A stretch of DNA of 64,000 nucleotides from Actinostola sp. cb2023 (lineage: Eukaryota > Cnidaria > Anthozoa > Actiniaria > Actinostolidae), in assembly GCA_033675265.1 (NCBI GenBank), contig JAUJYZ010001247.1:62001-126000 (forward strand), read 5' to 3'. How positions within the stretch are numbered: the stretch's first letter is position 1; each line of letters starts with the position of its first letter. The notes beneath the pieces were generated by a model. The model saw only the letters and a list, made by a program, of their open reading frames with translations, ran no database searches and had not been told where the DNA came from. Shown one piece after another: positions 11,730 through 23,615 of the stretch. The translations under genes were made by a program, and so were the position numbers.

Positions 11730-12866
11730 AGCGAGAGATTAGCACAGCTTCAGAAAGCCACAGAACAGGACCCTGTGATGCAGACGTTGAAAACAACAAT
11801 ACTTATAGGATGGCCTGCACAAAGAGATGAAGTGCCAGTACACGTCAGAGAGTTTTGGAACTTTAGAGATGAACTTACACTACACAATGGTATATTATTT
11901 AAGAATCAAAGGCTTATCATACCTAAAGCTCTACGCTCAGAAGTCACAGCACGCATACACTCAAGCCACCTTGGGATCGAATCGTGTCTTCGCAAGGCAA
12001 GAGAACTTGTATTCTGGCCGTCGATGAACAGCGAAATCAAGGAAGCAATAACAAACTGTTCTATCTGTGCAGAGTACCAAGCTAAACAGCAAAGACAGCC
12101 GATGCAGTCACATCAGATTCCTGACCGCCCATGGAGTTGCCTCTCCTCAGACTTGTTTACACTACACAACAAAGAGTATGTGGTCCTCGTCGACAGCTAT
12201 TCAGACTTCGTCGAAGTCAGACATCTAAAGACAACAACATCAGCTACACTTATAGAGTTCTACAAAGAGCAGTTTAGTCGACACGGTATACCAGACGTCC
12301 TCATGACCGACAATGGCCCACAGTATACCAGCCGAGAGTTCACAGACTTCGCTCGAGAGTGGTAGTTTAAACACCTCTCTTCGTCGCCACACCACTCAAG
12401 GCCTAATGGTAAATCAGAGTCTGCCGTCAAGATAGTCAAACACCTCTTCAAGAAGGCTATCGCAGATAACAAAGACCCATGGCTAGCCCTACTGGACTAC
12501 CGAAACACACCCACAGAAGGCATAAAGACTAGTCCATGCCAACGACTAATGTCTAGAAGAACCAGAACGTTAGTACCAGTATCTACCAATCTACTTTACC
12601 CTGAAGTTGTCAGCGGAGTACAAGACAGCATAGAACTCAAGAGACAAAAGGCAAAGAGCTACTTTGACAAGAATGCAAAGCCACTACCGGAACTAGACAT
12701 AGGACAGGAAGTCAGAATCACCGACAAAAGAAACAAGACCTGGGAACTAGGAAAGTGTCTTGCAAAGTTATCAGATAGGTCTTACCTAGTACAAGCGGAT
12801 GGCGAAGCAGTGCGTCGGAACCGAGAAGACATCAGACCAAGTCTAGACACAGGCACAACAAACAAC
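11730..12866 (+). pseudogene. Gypsy-type integrase fragment
   Basis: The translation carries the integrase zinc region (HSSHLG followed by CSICAEY), then a catalytic core with SDLF, TDNGPQYTS and, after a stop, PNGKSES, fitting D-D-E. A C-terminal chromatin/LTR-binding region follows (DIGQEVRI, NREDIRPS). Typical Gypsy linker text, QKATEQDPVMQTL, precedes it. One in-frame TAG (12363-12365) interrupts the core just before FKHLSSSPHH; the frame is otherwise open. RNase H and most of RT are absent upstream. The frame runs without a stop into gag/protease sequence, which is the wrong order for a Gypsy element. Confidence 0.8.
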
Positions 12867-13881
12867 ACCCCAACTACAGTAGCAGATTTCACCGCAAGGA
12901 TGAAACAAGTACTTGGAATCCAAGATCAGTCTGCGAAGTTACGTCTACTTAAAGAAGATAAACTCACACTAGACAAAGCAATAAACATTTGCAGGTCAAG
13001 CGAAATAGCTAACATACAACTAAAGTCTATGAAAGAATCGTCGAAAGAGGTAGAAAACGTGCACGCCGTACATGGAGAACACCGAACGAAAAGCAAACAA
13101 ACGCCCCCTTTCAGAGGTGACAAGTCGTCAAAGCCGCGTGCTTCGAAGGACAACGCTTCAACCGCGAAAAGTCAAAACAACTACTCAAAATACAAATGCT
13201 ATCATTGTGGGAGACAAGCCGACCACAAGCTCAAAGACTGCCCAGCCTTCGGCCAAACGTGCAGGACTTGTGGCAAAAGGAATCACTTCGCTTCAGTTTG
13301 TTTATCGACGAAAACAAACACGCGTGATGTTCGCGCTGTGAACGACTTAGATGACTTTTCGTCGGACGAAGAACCACTGTTTCACATCGAAGAAGTGTCG
13401 ACGGTGAAAAGCCAAGGAAAGCAACTCTTAGCTAACTTGAACTTTCTGAACGATTCACATCGTTTGGGAACCAAACTAGAATGTCAATTCGACACCGGAG
13501 CAACGTGTAACGTGATCAGTTACGATGACTTGTCAAGAATAGAACAGACCGGAAACCCGCAATTACAAAGCTCCAACGTGAAACTACGCTTATTTGATGG
13601 TTCTCTGATGAAACCCATCGGAACAACAGCACTTAAAATAGAAAACAACATCAAGAAAATATCAGTCGTAGAAGAGCTCACCTTTCAAGTTGTCGAGACG
13701 CAATACAAACCTTTACTGTCCGCAGAAACGTGTCAACGTCGACTAGGACTGATCAAAATAAACATTGATCAAATAAACAGCGTCAAAACAAGTACTCCCC
13801 TTCTGAGCCGCGAAGAAATTCTACAGAATTACAAAGACTTGTTTGAAGGACTTGGCCACATAGGAAACGCGAACTTTGTAC
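12867..13881 (+). pseudogene. Gypsy gag C-terminus, protease and RT start
   Basis: It is in one frame with the integrase fragment. The segment holds the second half of gag with two zinc knuckles (CYHCGRQADHKLKDC and CRTCGKRNHFASVC). A retropepsin-like aspartic protease follows (FDTGATCNVIS), then the leader of reverse transcriptase (EEILQNYKDLFEGLGHIG). It stops abruptly at the LTR start. The missing first half of this gag appears to be the separate piece at 14074-14500, so the element is rearranged. The exact integrase/gag junction, near 12867-12900, is approximate. Confidence 0.75.
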
Positions 13882-14008
13882 TGTTACGGTAGGCACTTCC
13901 GGTTATTATGGTAATCAGCAACCAATCGCTGATAGGCACATTTGTATGCACATGAATGTCAGTTGATTAAACATGGCCTCCGAAGAGCACAGACGTGTAA
14001 ACATAACA
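13882..14008 (+). repeat. Short LTR, 127 bp
   Basis: The segment begins TGTTACGG and ends ACATAACA, giving TGTTA/TAACA inverted ends. It is followed directly by a plausible primer-binding site (14009-14021). No second LTR copy was found in the window, so the boundaries rest on the termini and the adjacent primer site. Confidence 0.6.
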
Positions 14009-14021
14009 TGGTGTCAGAAGT
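14009..14021 (+). promoter_or_regulatory. Putative primer-binding site
   Basis: TGGTGTCAGAAGT directly abuts the LTR end. Its position and TGG start are as expected for a tRNA-primed minus-strand start in a Gypsy-type element. The priming tRNA was not identified. Confidence 0.6.
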
Positions 14022-14073
14022 AAAGTAAGCATATAAAACAACTCGAGACAACGAAATCTACGATTTCTACATT

Positions 14074-14500
14074 ATGCCAGATACTCAAGAATCAACTCCG
14101 TCGATCAGACAAGCCTCAACTTCGTTGAGCTTCACTTCAAACTTTCCGGTGCCGTCACCGATGGTATGCCAGGGCGACAAGGTAGCAAACTGGGAGTTTT
14201 TTCAACAACAATGGGAAGACTACGAGGTAGCTACAGGACTAGACAGACGAGACCCGAGAATCAGGCTAGCTACGCTACAAATCTTCATGAACTTGAAGCT
14301 TACAGAAGACGAGCGAAAAAACGACGTCAAAACTTGCGTTCAAGCACTAGCGGCGCATTTCAAAGCGAACAGAAATGTGGTCTATGAACGCTACGTGTTC
14401 AACCTGTGCGCCCAGAACGACCAAGAAACCACGGACGAGTTCGTGAACCGCATTAGAAAACTCACTTCGTCCTGTGAATTTGGAACGCTGACCGAGGTAT
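14074..14500 (+). pseudogene. Gypsy gag N-terminal fragment
   Basis: It opens with ATG (MPDTQESTPSIRQAS) 53 bp after the primer-binding site, as a retroelement gag should. Capsid-like text follows (VANWEFFQQQWEDYEVATGL, DQETTDEFVNRIRKL). The open frame runs into an AT-rich MITE at about 14500 and is lost. Its continuation (VLGIQDQSAKLRLLKEDKL) is at about 12915, upstream, showing that the element is scrambled. Confidence 0.75.
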
Positions 14501-14524
14501 TAATACAATATATATATATATATA

Positions 14525-14627
14525 TGGTTGTCCAGAATATATACACATATAACTATCACGTGACCGTATATACGGAATACATTAACTCCAGGTTCCCTTA
14601 TTGGTAATCAGCTTTTGGCTACATTAT
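14525..14627. mobile_element. Half-foldback MITE ending the gag fragment
   Basis: It starts GGTTGTCCAGAATATATACA and shares ACATATAACTATCACGTGACC and AACTCCAGGTTCCCTTATT with 40735-40917, where both arms are present. Here the second arm is missing. Confidence 0.6.
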
Positions 14628-16429
14628 TACTTGGCGGGCTGCCTGTGGCAGACGCCAAGTCTTAAAAGGCAGTCTCCCTTATAGCGGTCAGGTGAACTAG
14701 ATAAAAAAAATAGATTTGGCTCACTTCTTGTTTGTTGCAAGACTATTATATGCTTATACTAAAACCATTATCCGCTTAATCCTATCTTTTAAATTTTTGG
14801 TGTTTCGAGGAATTTTACGTTCCCCCATGCAAAGCCTGGGGACGAGCAATTTCAAGGCCCAATTTTAATACAACTTTGAGTATCGATTAAGCAAGAAAAT
14901 AACAACTTCATCAAAAACAGAGACGATATTCAGTTAAAGCAAGTCTCTTTTAATTAACAAACGTGATTTCAACAATATTGAGTTCAAATCAAGCCATTAG
15001 CTGGACTTTAAAGACACCCATGTCATGCCGTTTGATCGAACAAGCGAAAATGCATCAATTTCAAATTAAGATTTTGAAAAGGTGGGGCATTATATTTGAA
15101 GAAATCAATGCAGCCGAAAAGTCGATACAATAGTAAATGTCACTGTGTAAAGAAACCTTGCGGCCTCTTTTTATTTAAACGGTTACAGCCGTGTAAACTT
15201 GCCTGAATTCTACGATTTCTATGTTTTACCTCCAATTTGAGAGACTCGTCAAAGTAAAGCATTGCACCATAATCCTACGCTAGCTCTTCTGAAACCATCA
15301 GATATCAAGGAAAAAGCAATTCAGATGCACACAGGTTCAATATAAAAGAAAATATATCAGTTTGAGCGACATTATAAGCTTACCAATAAAACTGTCGCGA
15401 ACTTGATCTGTGTTCGAATTTCACTCGTTGGTTTGACAAGAAATAACAATCTTCACAAAGAAAGCTTTGTTTGATGCAGTCTACGGACCACGTACCAGGT
15501 AGCTTCCTAACTGCTCATCGTAAATCAACGATATTTTTACGATAAAATGATCAACATTGACCACACGAGACTGAACTGTTTACATCGGAAAGGCAACCGC
15601 TGACCATAAACAAGATGGACAAATTTACGGTCCGGGTGGGGAGGATTCGTACGTTTGCCAATCAGCACAGAAAAGTATGTAGACGATAAGAGGAGCTAGT
15701 TTGGCTTCTACTCTTTCATTTCAATGAATTAAATGTAGCTCTGTATTTTTTAATGTGGTGTAAATTTGTTTAGATAGTTTTCATGGAAAGTAATAATTAG
15801 TAATTAATAATTAAGTAGTTTATAATTAGTTACTTTTCTACCTTTAGTTTATTATTATTTAGTTATGATTGAAAGGAAGACATACTTCAAACCCATTCAG
15901 CCTTCAGATTGTACAATTGATATGAAGTTGTGTATTTGTTCAATAAAGACCATAATTGTTAATCATATCAGAGAAAATATCCGAAATATGGAGGGGGCTA
16001 CGATTGCGAACTCCCTGTTATAACGAACAATTTTTTACAGTCCCTCAGTACTTCGTTATATCGGAGTTCGGCTGTATCTGTATTTCAACATCATGACCCA
16101 TATACATGTATATATGAGGGGGCCGGGCAATTTGTTTTGGCGAAATTGCAAGATACACTAATTTCCAACCATACCACCCTCCTATCCTTCCATTCTATCA
16201 GAAAACAGACAAAGACAATAAATGGTGTCTAACGTTATGCCATATTTCTTTGGGAACGGCTCGTCGGTTGTTGTTTTTCAGTCGCACAGTAATTGTTCAA
16301 AGATACGCAATGCGCATTAACTTAATTAACTCAATTTCAGCCTTTGATCTGGCCGCACTCACATTATTTCGCCAAGCCTTTAGACATACTAGAAGTTCCA
16401 AAATGCAACATACTTTATTTGCTTGAGTA
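14628..16429. other. Noncoding stretch, no gene seen
   Basis: No supported gene is present. Short inverted words occur, such as ACTTGGCG with CGCCAAGT at 14629-14660. An inverted pair, CGAACTCC(CTG)TTATAACGAA and TTCGTTATATCGGAGTTCG, at about 16008-16070 looks like a tiny MITE. Confidence 0.5.
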
Positions 16430-18060
16430 ATGTCTTCGGATTGTTTTCTGAAAGCCAAAGATGGAAACTGCGGTCCTTCGCATGGCCTATGTGGTGTAGT
16501 TCGTCTATCAGACTGTAATGATGACATAGAGAACCATCTAATTAGCTGCCACCTTTCCAAAGAGAAGCTCAGTGAAAACCAACTAATACTTGCAAGAGCT
16601 GGGATCTTTCTCTTGCATCAAGAGGATACAATGAGAATGTGGATTTGTTACAGGCATCGACACATGCTAGGAAAGTTTTGGATAAGCACTAAAGTAACAT
16701 GTCATTATCCTGAGCACAGTGGTGTCAAAAGGAGTGTAAAAGGACGAGATGTTGTAAATTTACTGATGGCTAAAGACATCCAAACGCTTTTTGGAGTCAT
16801 TGTTCCTATAGGATCAGGTAATTTTATTAATAATGTTTTACATGAAATAATTTTATATGTTGCCGTTTCTCGATATGCTTCGTAAACGACGATTTCAATT
16901 GGGCAATGGAGAAGGTCTGATGTGCTTTAAGACGTATACGTCAAGTACTTCAATTGTTTATTACATTCATCTCATCAAAGAGGATTTCTGTCTAAAAGAG
17001 TTATATTCACCACAAACAAGCAACAAGAGATACAAATAATTGTTTAATACAGTCACAGATTCACTAATTGATTCACTAATTGTTTCAATTACGGTGCTGT
17101 TTGTAAATTTCACGTGTACGGCTAGTTGTATGACACATCTGTTATCATTTATATCATAGCTGTGTGTGTTCCCTGTCGCAAAAAGCATAAAAAGAAAGTG
17201 GATGAGAGTGAATCATGGCTAAGGCCACAAACACAAGTGCCAAGAAACACCAGCTGTTATCCCTCGACAGTTAAGGTGAACTAAATCCTGGTAGACTGAC
17301 GTGTATTGTTCTCGTTGCAACATAAAGATACACGCTTTTCAAAAGTAAAATAAAATTGGCACAGGAAAAGACCACCCTAGCTAACCACATGCATGGTACA
17401 GTCCCAGCTATTATTTTGAACTGAAACTTTTCAGTGGTTTCGAACCTACACTATTCCGAACCGTTTTTCTTTTTCTGAATTTTGACTGATCTCCTGATAA
17501 AATACTGACAGTCTACATTATATACTGCTACCATTTCAGAAAACGCTTACAACCGCCAATCGTTAATAGTGGATTTACAGGAGAAGTTCAGGCTACACCA
17601 GGTGCAGCTCAAGATCCGTCGTGGACCCTAAGCCAGTGGTCGGGAGGCACCACGTGCTCTGAACCAGAAGACTTCGACTGAACCAGAGATGTCGACATTT
17701 TGAACGAAGCAATGGGGAAGCTATCAAAGGAACATTTGTCACCCCTTACGGCGCCACTAAAAAAAAATGGGAAGATGCTAGTACATTAGAAAAAAAGGAG
17801 TGCCTAAAGACCGCGGAGCTGTCGTGCCGCTTGACATGCGGTGTAATTGCTCCAAACGCTGGAAATAGTCTGTTTGAAGCAATGATCACCAGTACTATGC
17901 ATGGGTAATGACAGGCAGTTGACGAAAGATATAGTTATATTAACAACAGCATACAGGAGTGCCCCAACAAAGAATCTGAAAAATCAGATCCTTAGCCTTT
18001 ATGCTATAAAGTACACCCCGACAACTGATATTCATGCCTGCTGATTATCGAAGTTTAAAT
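16430..18060 (+). pseudogene. Remnant of a repetitive unknown gene family
   Basis: The first open piece (16430-16819, before a GATCAG|GTAATT donor) has a Cys/His-rich zinc-like layout: [12 protein letters not shown], then CHYPEHSG and [10 protein letters not shown]. Separated pieces at about 17575-18050 read SWTLSQWSGGT, LNEAMGKLSKEHLSPL, WEDASTLEKKECLKTAELSC and SAPTKNLKNQILSLYAIKY. These remind me of a multicopy uncharacterised metazoan family, but I cannot name it or its function. A 9-A tract at 17759-17767 breaks one frame, and stops separate other pieces. Exon limits are approximate. Confidence 0.45.
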
Positions 18061-18850
18061 TTTCAAAATCCAACGAAATCGAGCGAAGTTACGGCAAGTC
18101 AAAGTGATCCAGATTTCTATAAATTTTGCCAAGTTTGCCCCAATTCAAAATGGCGGCGAAAACCATGAAAGGGCTTATTGCGCATGCGTTAACGATGTTA
18201 TGTTGTGAATATCAAAACAGAAGGAAATCTACAAAAGACCAATGCAAAGGATATTTTATTTCATTAATTTTCTTTATTTTTCACACAATGAAGTATGATA
18301 TTATTCGGTAATTTTCTCTGATTTTCAGTATGCTCTACTTAGGCGGCGTAAACTCACCTTGCTCCATTTCTGATCTGTGTACCTTCAGGTACTCTACCTA
18401 CTAATTTATACTCTTTCATTGTGTAAATGAAACAAGTATGTGCAACTTGAAACATTCCCCAGAGTACAGTCTAATCAAGACTTTCACAAAACACTATAAT
18501 ATATTCTCCTTTGCGCCGGTTAACTCAAGCATGTATGTTTGTTCATTTCCTCGGTGATCATGGTATTAAGCTACTTATACCACTACCTGAAACATTTCAG
18601 CGATTTGATTGGTTGAGAGCAGTGTTATTTCAGCGTAATTTGAAATGCATGTGAAAATTACAGTTTCCATGGTATCCACCCTCCTGCCTCGTGGAAACAA
18701 AATGGCGGACGAAACCAAAGGATGTTTTCAGTGCTAAAAGACAAAAAATGAACCATAAACAAGTCCCAATACACCAAAAGCCAACAGTACATACACATGG
18801 ATAATGTTTTAGCATTTCAAGAAGCTTTTCTTTGCATGACTCTGCAGAAA

Positions 18851-19040
18851 GCGGAAAGCACTAGATCCCAATGACCAAAACCAGGTCAAGATTTGAATAA
18901 CAATAGGAACTATTGTACAACAATAGGAACTATTGTTAGATATGCCTCGTTCTACAAAGGACATGTCTTTGTAGAACGAGGCATCTATTGTTATTCAAAT
19001 TTTGACCTGGTTTTGGTCATTGGGATCTAGTGCTTTCCGC
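18851..19040. repeat. 190-bp foldback
   Basis: Arms GCGGAAAGCACTAGATCCCA and complement enclose an inner TGCCTCGTTCTACAAAG hairpin. The left arm also contains a direct duplication of ACAATAGGAACTATTGT. Confidence 0.75.
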
Positions 19041-19333
19041 AGAAAGCAGCGGAAAACGATCGATATAAGATTGACGAATGAGTGATGTGTTTTTAGCCAT
19101 TGTCAAAAACAAAGAGATCACTACAAAAGGTCATAAATGAAGCCTAGATCACTTTTTACTCTGTGTTTTCATTCTTTGTCTGATTTCGAAAAACGATCGT
19201 TATTTAAGAACACATATTTTTTATGTTTTTCACAGCTGACAGTAAAACTAAGAAGCTTGCTGTGTTGTATTAGTTCAGTCGAGCGTGTACTGTTGCTTGC
19301 AAAACTATTCTTCAGATAGTAGTATAAACAAAT

Positions 19334-19480
19334 AATAGCATGGTTTGTACGTGATATTTGGGATAAATACCACTTGTGATATTTCAAAATTGTCCCTACG
19401 GTTCGTGAAATTATGTATAACAATTTTCAAATATCACTCGTGGTATTTATCCCAAATTATCACTACAAACCATGCTATTA
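19334..19480. repeat. 147-bp foldback
   Basis: The inverted arms share AATAGCATGGTTTGTA and TTGGGATAAATACCAC, with mismatches near the ACGTGATA/TAGTGATA position. It is MITE-like; no target duplication was established. Confidence 0.7.
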
Positions 19481-19496
19481 CCTATACTAGTTTTGT

Positions 19497-19715
19497 GGTG
19501 GACGTAATTCGTACGTGGAGGCGAATATGTTTTGCTACTACTTTATATTTTCTGGTGCACGTAATTCGTACGTGGAGGCGTCTGTGTTTTGCTACTAGTT
19601 TATATTTCTGGTTCACGTAATTCTTAAGTGGAGGCGAATGTATTTCGCCACGAGTCATTCATATTTTCTTGTGAATGTAATTCGTGCATGGAGGCGAATG
19701 TGTCTCACTACTTGG
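19497..19715. repeat. Minisatellite, about 60-bp unit, 3-4 copies
   Basis: Diverged tandem units share GTAATTCGTACGTGGAGGCG, a TTTGCTACTA-like word and TATATTTTCTGGT. The open frames across it are by-products of the repeat. Confidence 0.7.
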
Positions 19716-19870
19716 TTATATTTTCCTTGCTGCATATTTAAAACTTACTATCAGAAGTCTAAATCAAACGACATCATATCTACAATTCGATTCAAAACTG
19801 TTGAGACAGTTGTGCTTCAAAGGTGCTTATATGACTATTCTCCCATTAAAAACAATGAAAAATCATGTTC

Positions 19871-19990
19871 ATATCAGATATCTCCCCTCCCCTCAGTACA
19901 ATGTTGATTAGACTTTCACGCAAAATCCAAAACACGTGACTATGAATCAACATTGACACAGGGGGGAGGGGGAGATATCGATTTTCATAT
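19871..19990. repeat. 120-bp foldback
   Basis: Arms ATATCTCCCCTCCCCTCA and TGAGG/GGGGGAGGGGGAGATAT are inverted, followed inward by CAATGTTGATT and AATCAACATTG. Confidence 0.65.
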
Positions 19991-20229
19991 AACATAAATA
20001 CTAAGAAATATTCAGAAATGTCTCAACAAGAAATGCAACGAATTGTAGGTGCAAAAGATATGTTACAAATACAAATACCGCGTCGCAAACACCAGAATAG
20101 AGGAGATAGCGACAATGTCGTGGAAACAAACAAGAATGAGAGGGCTAGCAGGAAAAACAAAACAAGAATAACCCCAAAAGCTTGCATCACAGGAAAAAAA
20201 CAGCATTTTTTATGATAGTTCAAGTGACG

Positions 20230-20860
20230 AGTGGAGTGATATGAAATATGCAGACATACAAGATCCTAAAGACAGGAGAGATAGAGCGAGGATAGAGACA
20301 ATATAAAGGAAGTAAAAAAATAGCTCGATATGTGACTGGTAACCGTCAGCACCACGATCGAAAACATTGTCCAGCAAAAGATGCATCTTGACTAAAGGGC
20401 AAGAAAAGGGGACATTTTAAGGCAGTCTACAAGAGTCCAGCGCAAACTCAACAAAACCCCAAAGTGAATGAAGTTGAAGATAACGACTCAGACACTCCCG
20501 TTTTAGGAGAAATACAAGGGGAGGGAAACAGTTGGACTGTCCAAGTGGGGATAAATAATCATGTCACACGCTGCAAGCTAGACACTGGTGCAGCATTATC
20601 TGTAATCAGCGATTCAGTACCCTGGTTGAAAGATCAGCCATTAAATACCCATACAACAGACCCTCACAGGGCCTGGGCCGCCTTCCTGTCATTGATTCTT
20701 TCCTTGCAACAATCAAGTATAGGCGAAGTAAGATACAGGAGAAAGTCTACGTCATTGAGAATCAATCGTGCTCACTACTCAGTCGACAAGCTTGCGTAAG
20801 CCTAGGTCTCATCAGGCTTTGGATACGTTGAAGAGACTGAATTGTACGGTGGCCCATAAG
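20230..20860 (+). pseudogene. Gypsy-like gag/protease scrap
   Basis: A degenerate zinc-knuckle region (QHHDRKHCPAKDAS, KKRGHFKAVYKS, with a TGA and a lost Cys) is followed by an aspartic protease core, CKLDTGAALSVISDS, at about 20572-20616. After a frame change near 20760 the text LLSRQACVSLGLI resembles the protease-RT linker. RT and integrase are absent; the minisatellite begins immediately downstream. A further short open frame (20018-20215) just upstream is basic and unrecognised. Confidence 0.65.
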
Positions 20861-20861
20861 T

Positions 20862-21504
20862 GCACACCGAATTGAAAATGTTGACACCGAATTGAAAATG
20901 TTCACACCGAATTCCAAACGTTTACAACGAATTCCAAAACCTCACACCGAATTCAAAAACCTCACACCGAATTCAAAAACCTCACACCGAATTCCAAAAC
21001 CTCAAAAGGAATTCCAAAATCTCAAAAGGAATTCCAAAACCTCACACGGAATTCCAAAACCTCACACCGAATTCCAAAATCTCAACACGAATTTCAAAAC
21101 CTCACAACGAATTCCAAAACCTCACACCGAATTCCAAAACCTCACACCGAACCTCACACCGAATTCCAAAACCTCACACCGAATTCTAAAACCTCACACC
21201 GAATTCTAAAACCTCACACCGAATTCCAAAACCTCACACCGAATTCCAAAACCTCACACCGAATTCCAAAACCTCAAAACGAATTCCAAAACCTCAAAAC
21301 GAATTCCAAAACTTCAAAAAGAAAATTCCAAAATCTCACAACGAATTCCGAAACCTCACACCGAATTCCAAAACCTCATACCGAATTTCAAAACCTCACA
21401 CCGAATTCCAAAACCTCACACCGAATTCCAAAACCTCAAAACGAATTCCAAAACCTCAAAACGAATTCCAAAACCTCACACCGAATTCCAAAACTTCACA
21501 ACGA
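20862..21504. repeat. 20-bp minisatellite with EcoRI sites
   Basis: About 32 tandem copies of the unit CACACCGAATTCCAAAACCT occur with variants (AAAACG or AAAAGG for CACACC, TTT for TTC). Most units contain GAATTC. The long open frame across it (PNSKTSHRIPKP) is a by-product of a stop-free repeat whose 20-bp period cycles the reading frame. Confidence 0.92.
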
Positions 21505-23615
21505 GTGGGCTTCCTGTGCCAAGTAGGAGAGACTGGGAAGGAGGTACTACAGGATACCCAATGAATAACAATAGTTATAATATTTATTCACGTAAAACAC
21601 AAAAGAGCAAAAAAGCACACACACACAAAGGAGAAGCGGGGAAGTTTATTTTGCATGTTTGACAACTCGATTCTGCACGTGCTATTCACTTTTATCGCTT
21701 CTGGATTTTGATTTATCTCGTAAATAATGTTCTGTCGACATTGTGGAAGGCCCACATTGACACCTGATCAATATTACTGTTCTAATTGCGGATCAGCTAA
21801 GAACATGTTAGTGTTCAACATACACATGTAGTCCAAAATTTTCAATAAGTACGTTCTAATGTGACAGTGTGTTTTGACCCAAATGAAAGTGAAATTACTG
21901 TTGGGATATAATACAGCTTACTATGTAGAGGTTGAAGTTCAATATTGTTGTAAAAGTTATAAGTTACATGTAAGCTTGATCGCGAAAGCATACATTATAT
22001 ATATATAACCTTAAGGTACCAGGGGACCTTCATGACCACTGTTCACTGAAAGCCGCGTAGCACACTAACCACTCGTCCAACATGTATAAAAGTATACATT
22101 TTCTTAAAGCTGAATAAACGCAGTGTCTCCGATTTTTGATACGTTGCCTCGTTTAAAAGTTATTTGATGATTTATGTGTAAATCGCTTAAAAACACAATA
22201 TTGAACTTTGACAGCAAATATCTCCTCAACAAAAGCGTTTATCCGACATCGAAGAAACGTTTTTTTAGAACAAAGTGTGCTCATTACAATGGCACTTTCC
22301 GTTTAAAAATCGATTGAATTCCCGCGTGCAAAATTCTCTTTGAACAATGCCGGTCGAATTTTCTAAAATGTGCAATAACAAAAATTAATTACAAAATAGG
22401 AAATAATCTCCAGCATATTTAGAATCTGCATTTATTCAGCTTTAAGAAAATGTATACTTTTATACATGTTGGACGAGTGGTTAGCGCGCTACGCGACTTT
22501 CAGTGAACAGTGGTCACGAAGGTCCCCTGGTACACTCCTATTAGGCTTAACAGATGATAGAGTTAAAGAAGATGACACCATGACCATCAACATCAGGTGA
22601 TATTCAATAGACAGTACACACTATATTTTAGCATATGGTCCATATGGTACCTAGCATATACGCTTACTAACCATTTATGCCTATTATGAATATCTTCAAA
22701 ATATCCTCAACCTGGGAGGCTACTAGTACTAGTATAAACCCGGCTGGTAATCATGTCTGAGAGTATAGTCATGTACTAGAAGATACTCGCTAAATTAAAG
22801 AGTTGAATGACCGGTTGTTACTGAATATTTGAAGGATATTGATGTCCTCCATTAAAATTATGCAATGATGATCTAGTGCTTCCTTTATTACAGAATAGTA
22901 GCATGATCTCCTTCCTATATTTATTAGTTTGTATGTTATAACTGCTATTAAAGTAAAATACTTGTATATGTTGTAGTTTGAAATTCTCCACTGGTTTTAA
23001 ACCTAACCTTAGAACAACCCTGAGAAAAATTATTAACCAGTGGGAACAATTAAACCACAACATATAATATATATGGTAGTTTACATGTGATGTATTTGTC
23101 GTCATTTACTCGATGCTTGTATACACTCCTACATCTACAGTACGGTATATGGCTCGCTCACAAAATCTTGCAAAATTACTGTGGATATCTACTTATCTCA
23201 TATTACATCAAATTCATTTTAGCTGCATCCCAAACTTACCACCGATAATTGTTCATTCACGCCGGGCCAGCAGGCTCACATTTTCCGCCAAATCTGGTCA
23301 GCAGATTTTCGTTCCAAATATGGCGGACGCGCGAAACACTCTGGATTTGAAAACAGATCAGAATTATTCATGAAACCCAATTGCCTCATGGGAAGAGTGT
23401 TGGATTTCCATGCGTCATTGGAGGCCATTTTGAAAGCTGAGTGTCTGAGCTTTCTTTTAAGATCATTGTGAGGTTTCTACGGTAAGTAAAAGCTTTTACA
23501 TTCGTCTTAACGTTCCAGTGAGTAGTTCGAAAATAGGCACATAATAATATGACAGGCTTATTCTTCAAAAAGCTCTAACAGCGTTTTAAAATGCATGTTT
23601 TCGATTCTAACACGA
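21505..23615. other. Noncoding stretch, no gene seen
   Basis: Apart from the large foldback at 22016-22533, nothing supports a gene or regulatory element here. Confidence 0.5.
22016..22533. mobile_element. 518-bp foldback MITE
   Basis: Arms of about 110 bp begin GTACCAGGGGACCTTC and read inward through GACCACTGTTCACTGAAAG, CACTCGTCCAACATGTATAA and TTCTTAAAGCTGAATAAA. A few substitutions separate the arms. The word GACGAGTGGTTAGCGCGCTA in the right arm faintly recalls a tRNA A-box but is not followed by a tRNA fold. Confidence 0.75.

Larger units (their letters stand above)
18061..20017. other. Noncoding stretch with foldbacks and a minisatellite
   Basis: No gene is supported. Three foldbacks and one tandem array (separate entries) occupy much of 18851-19990. 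The remainder is AT-rich with no visible structure. Confidence 0.5.

Noticed and set aside
20892..21209. 105-residue open frame across the minisatellite
   Set aside because: The 20-bp unit simply contains no stop in any of the frames it cycles through; the protein is a repeat artefact.
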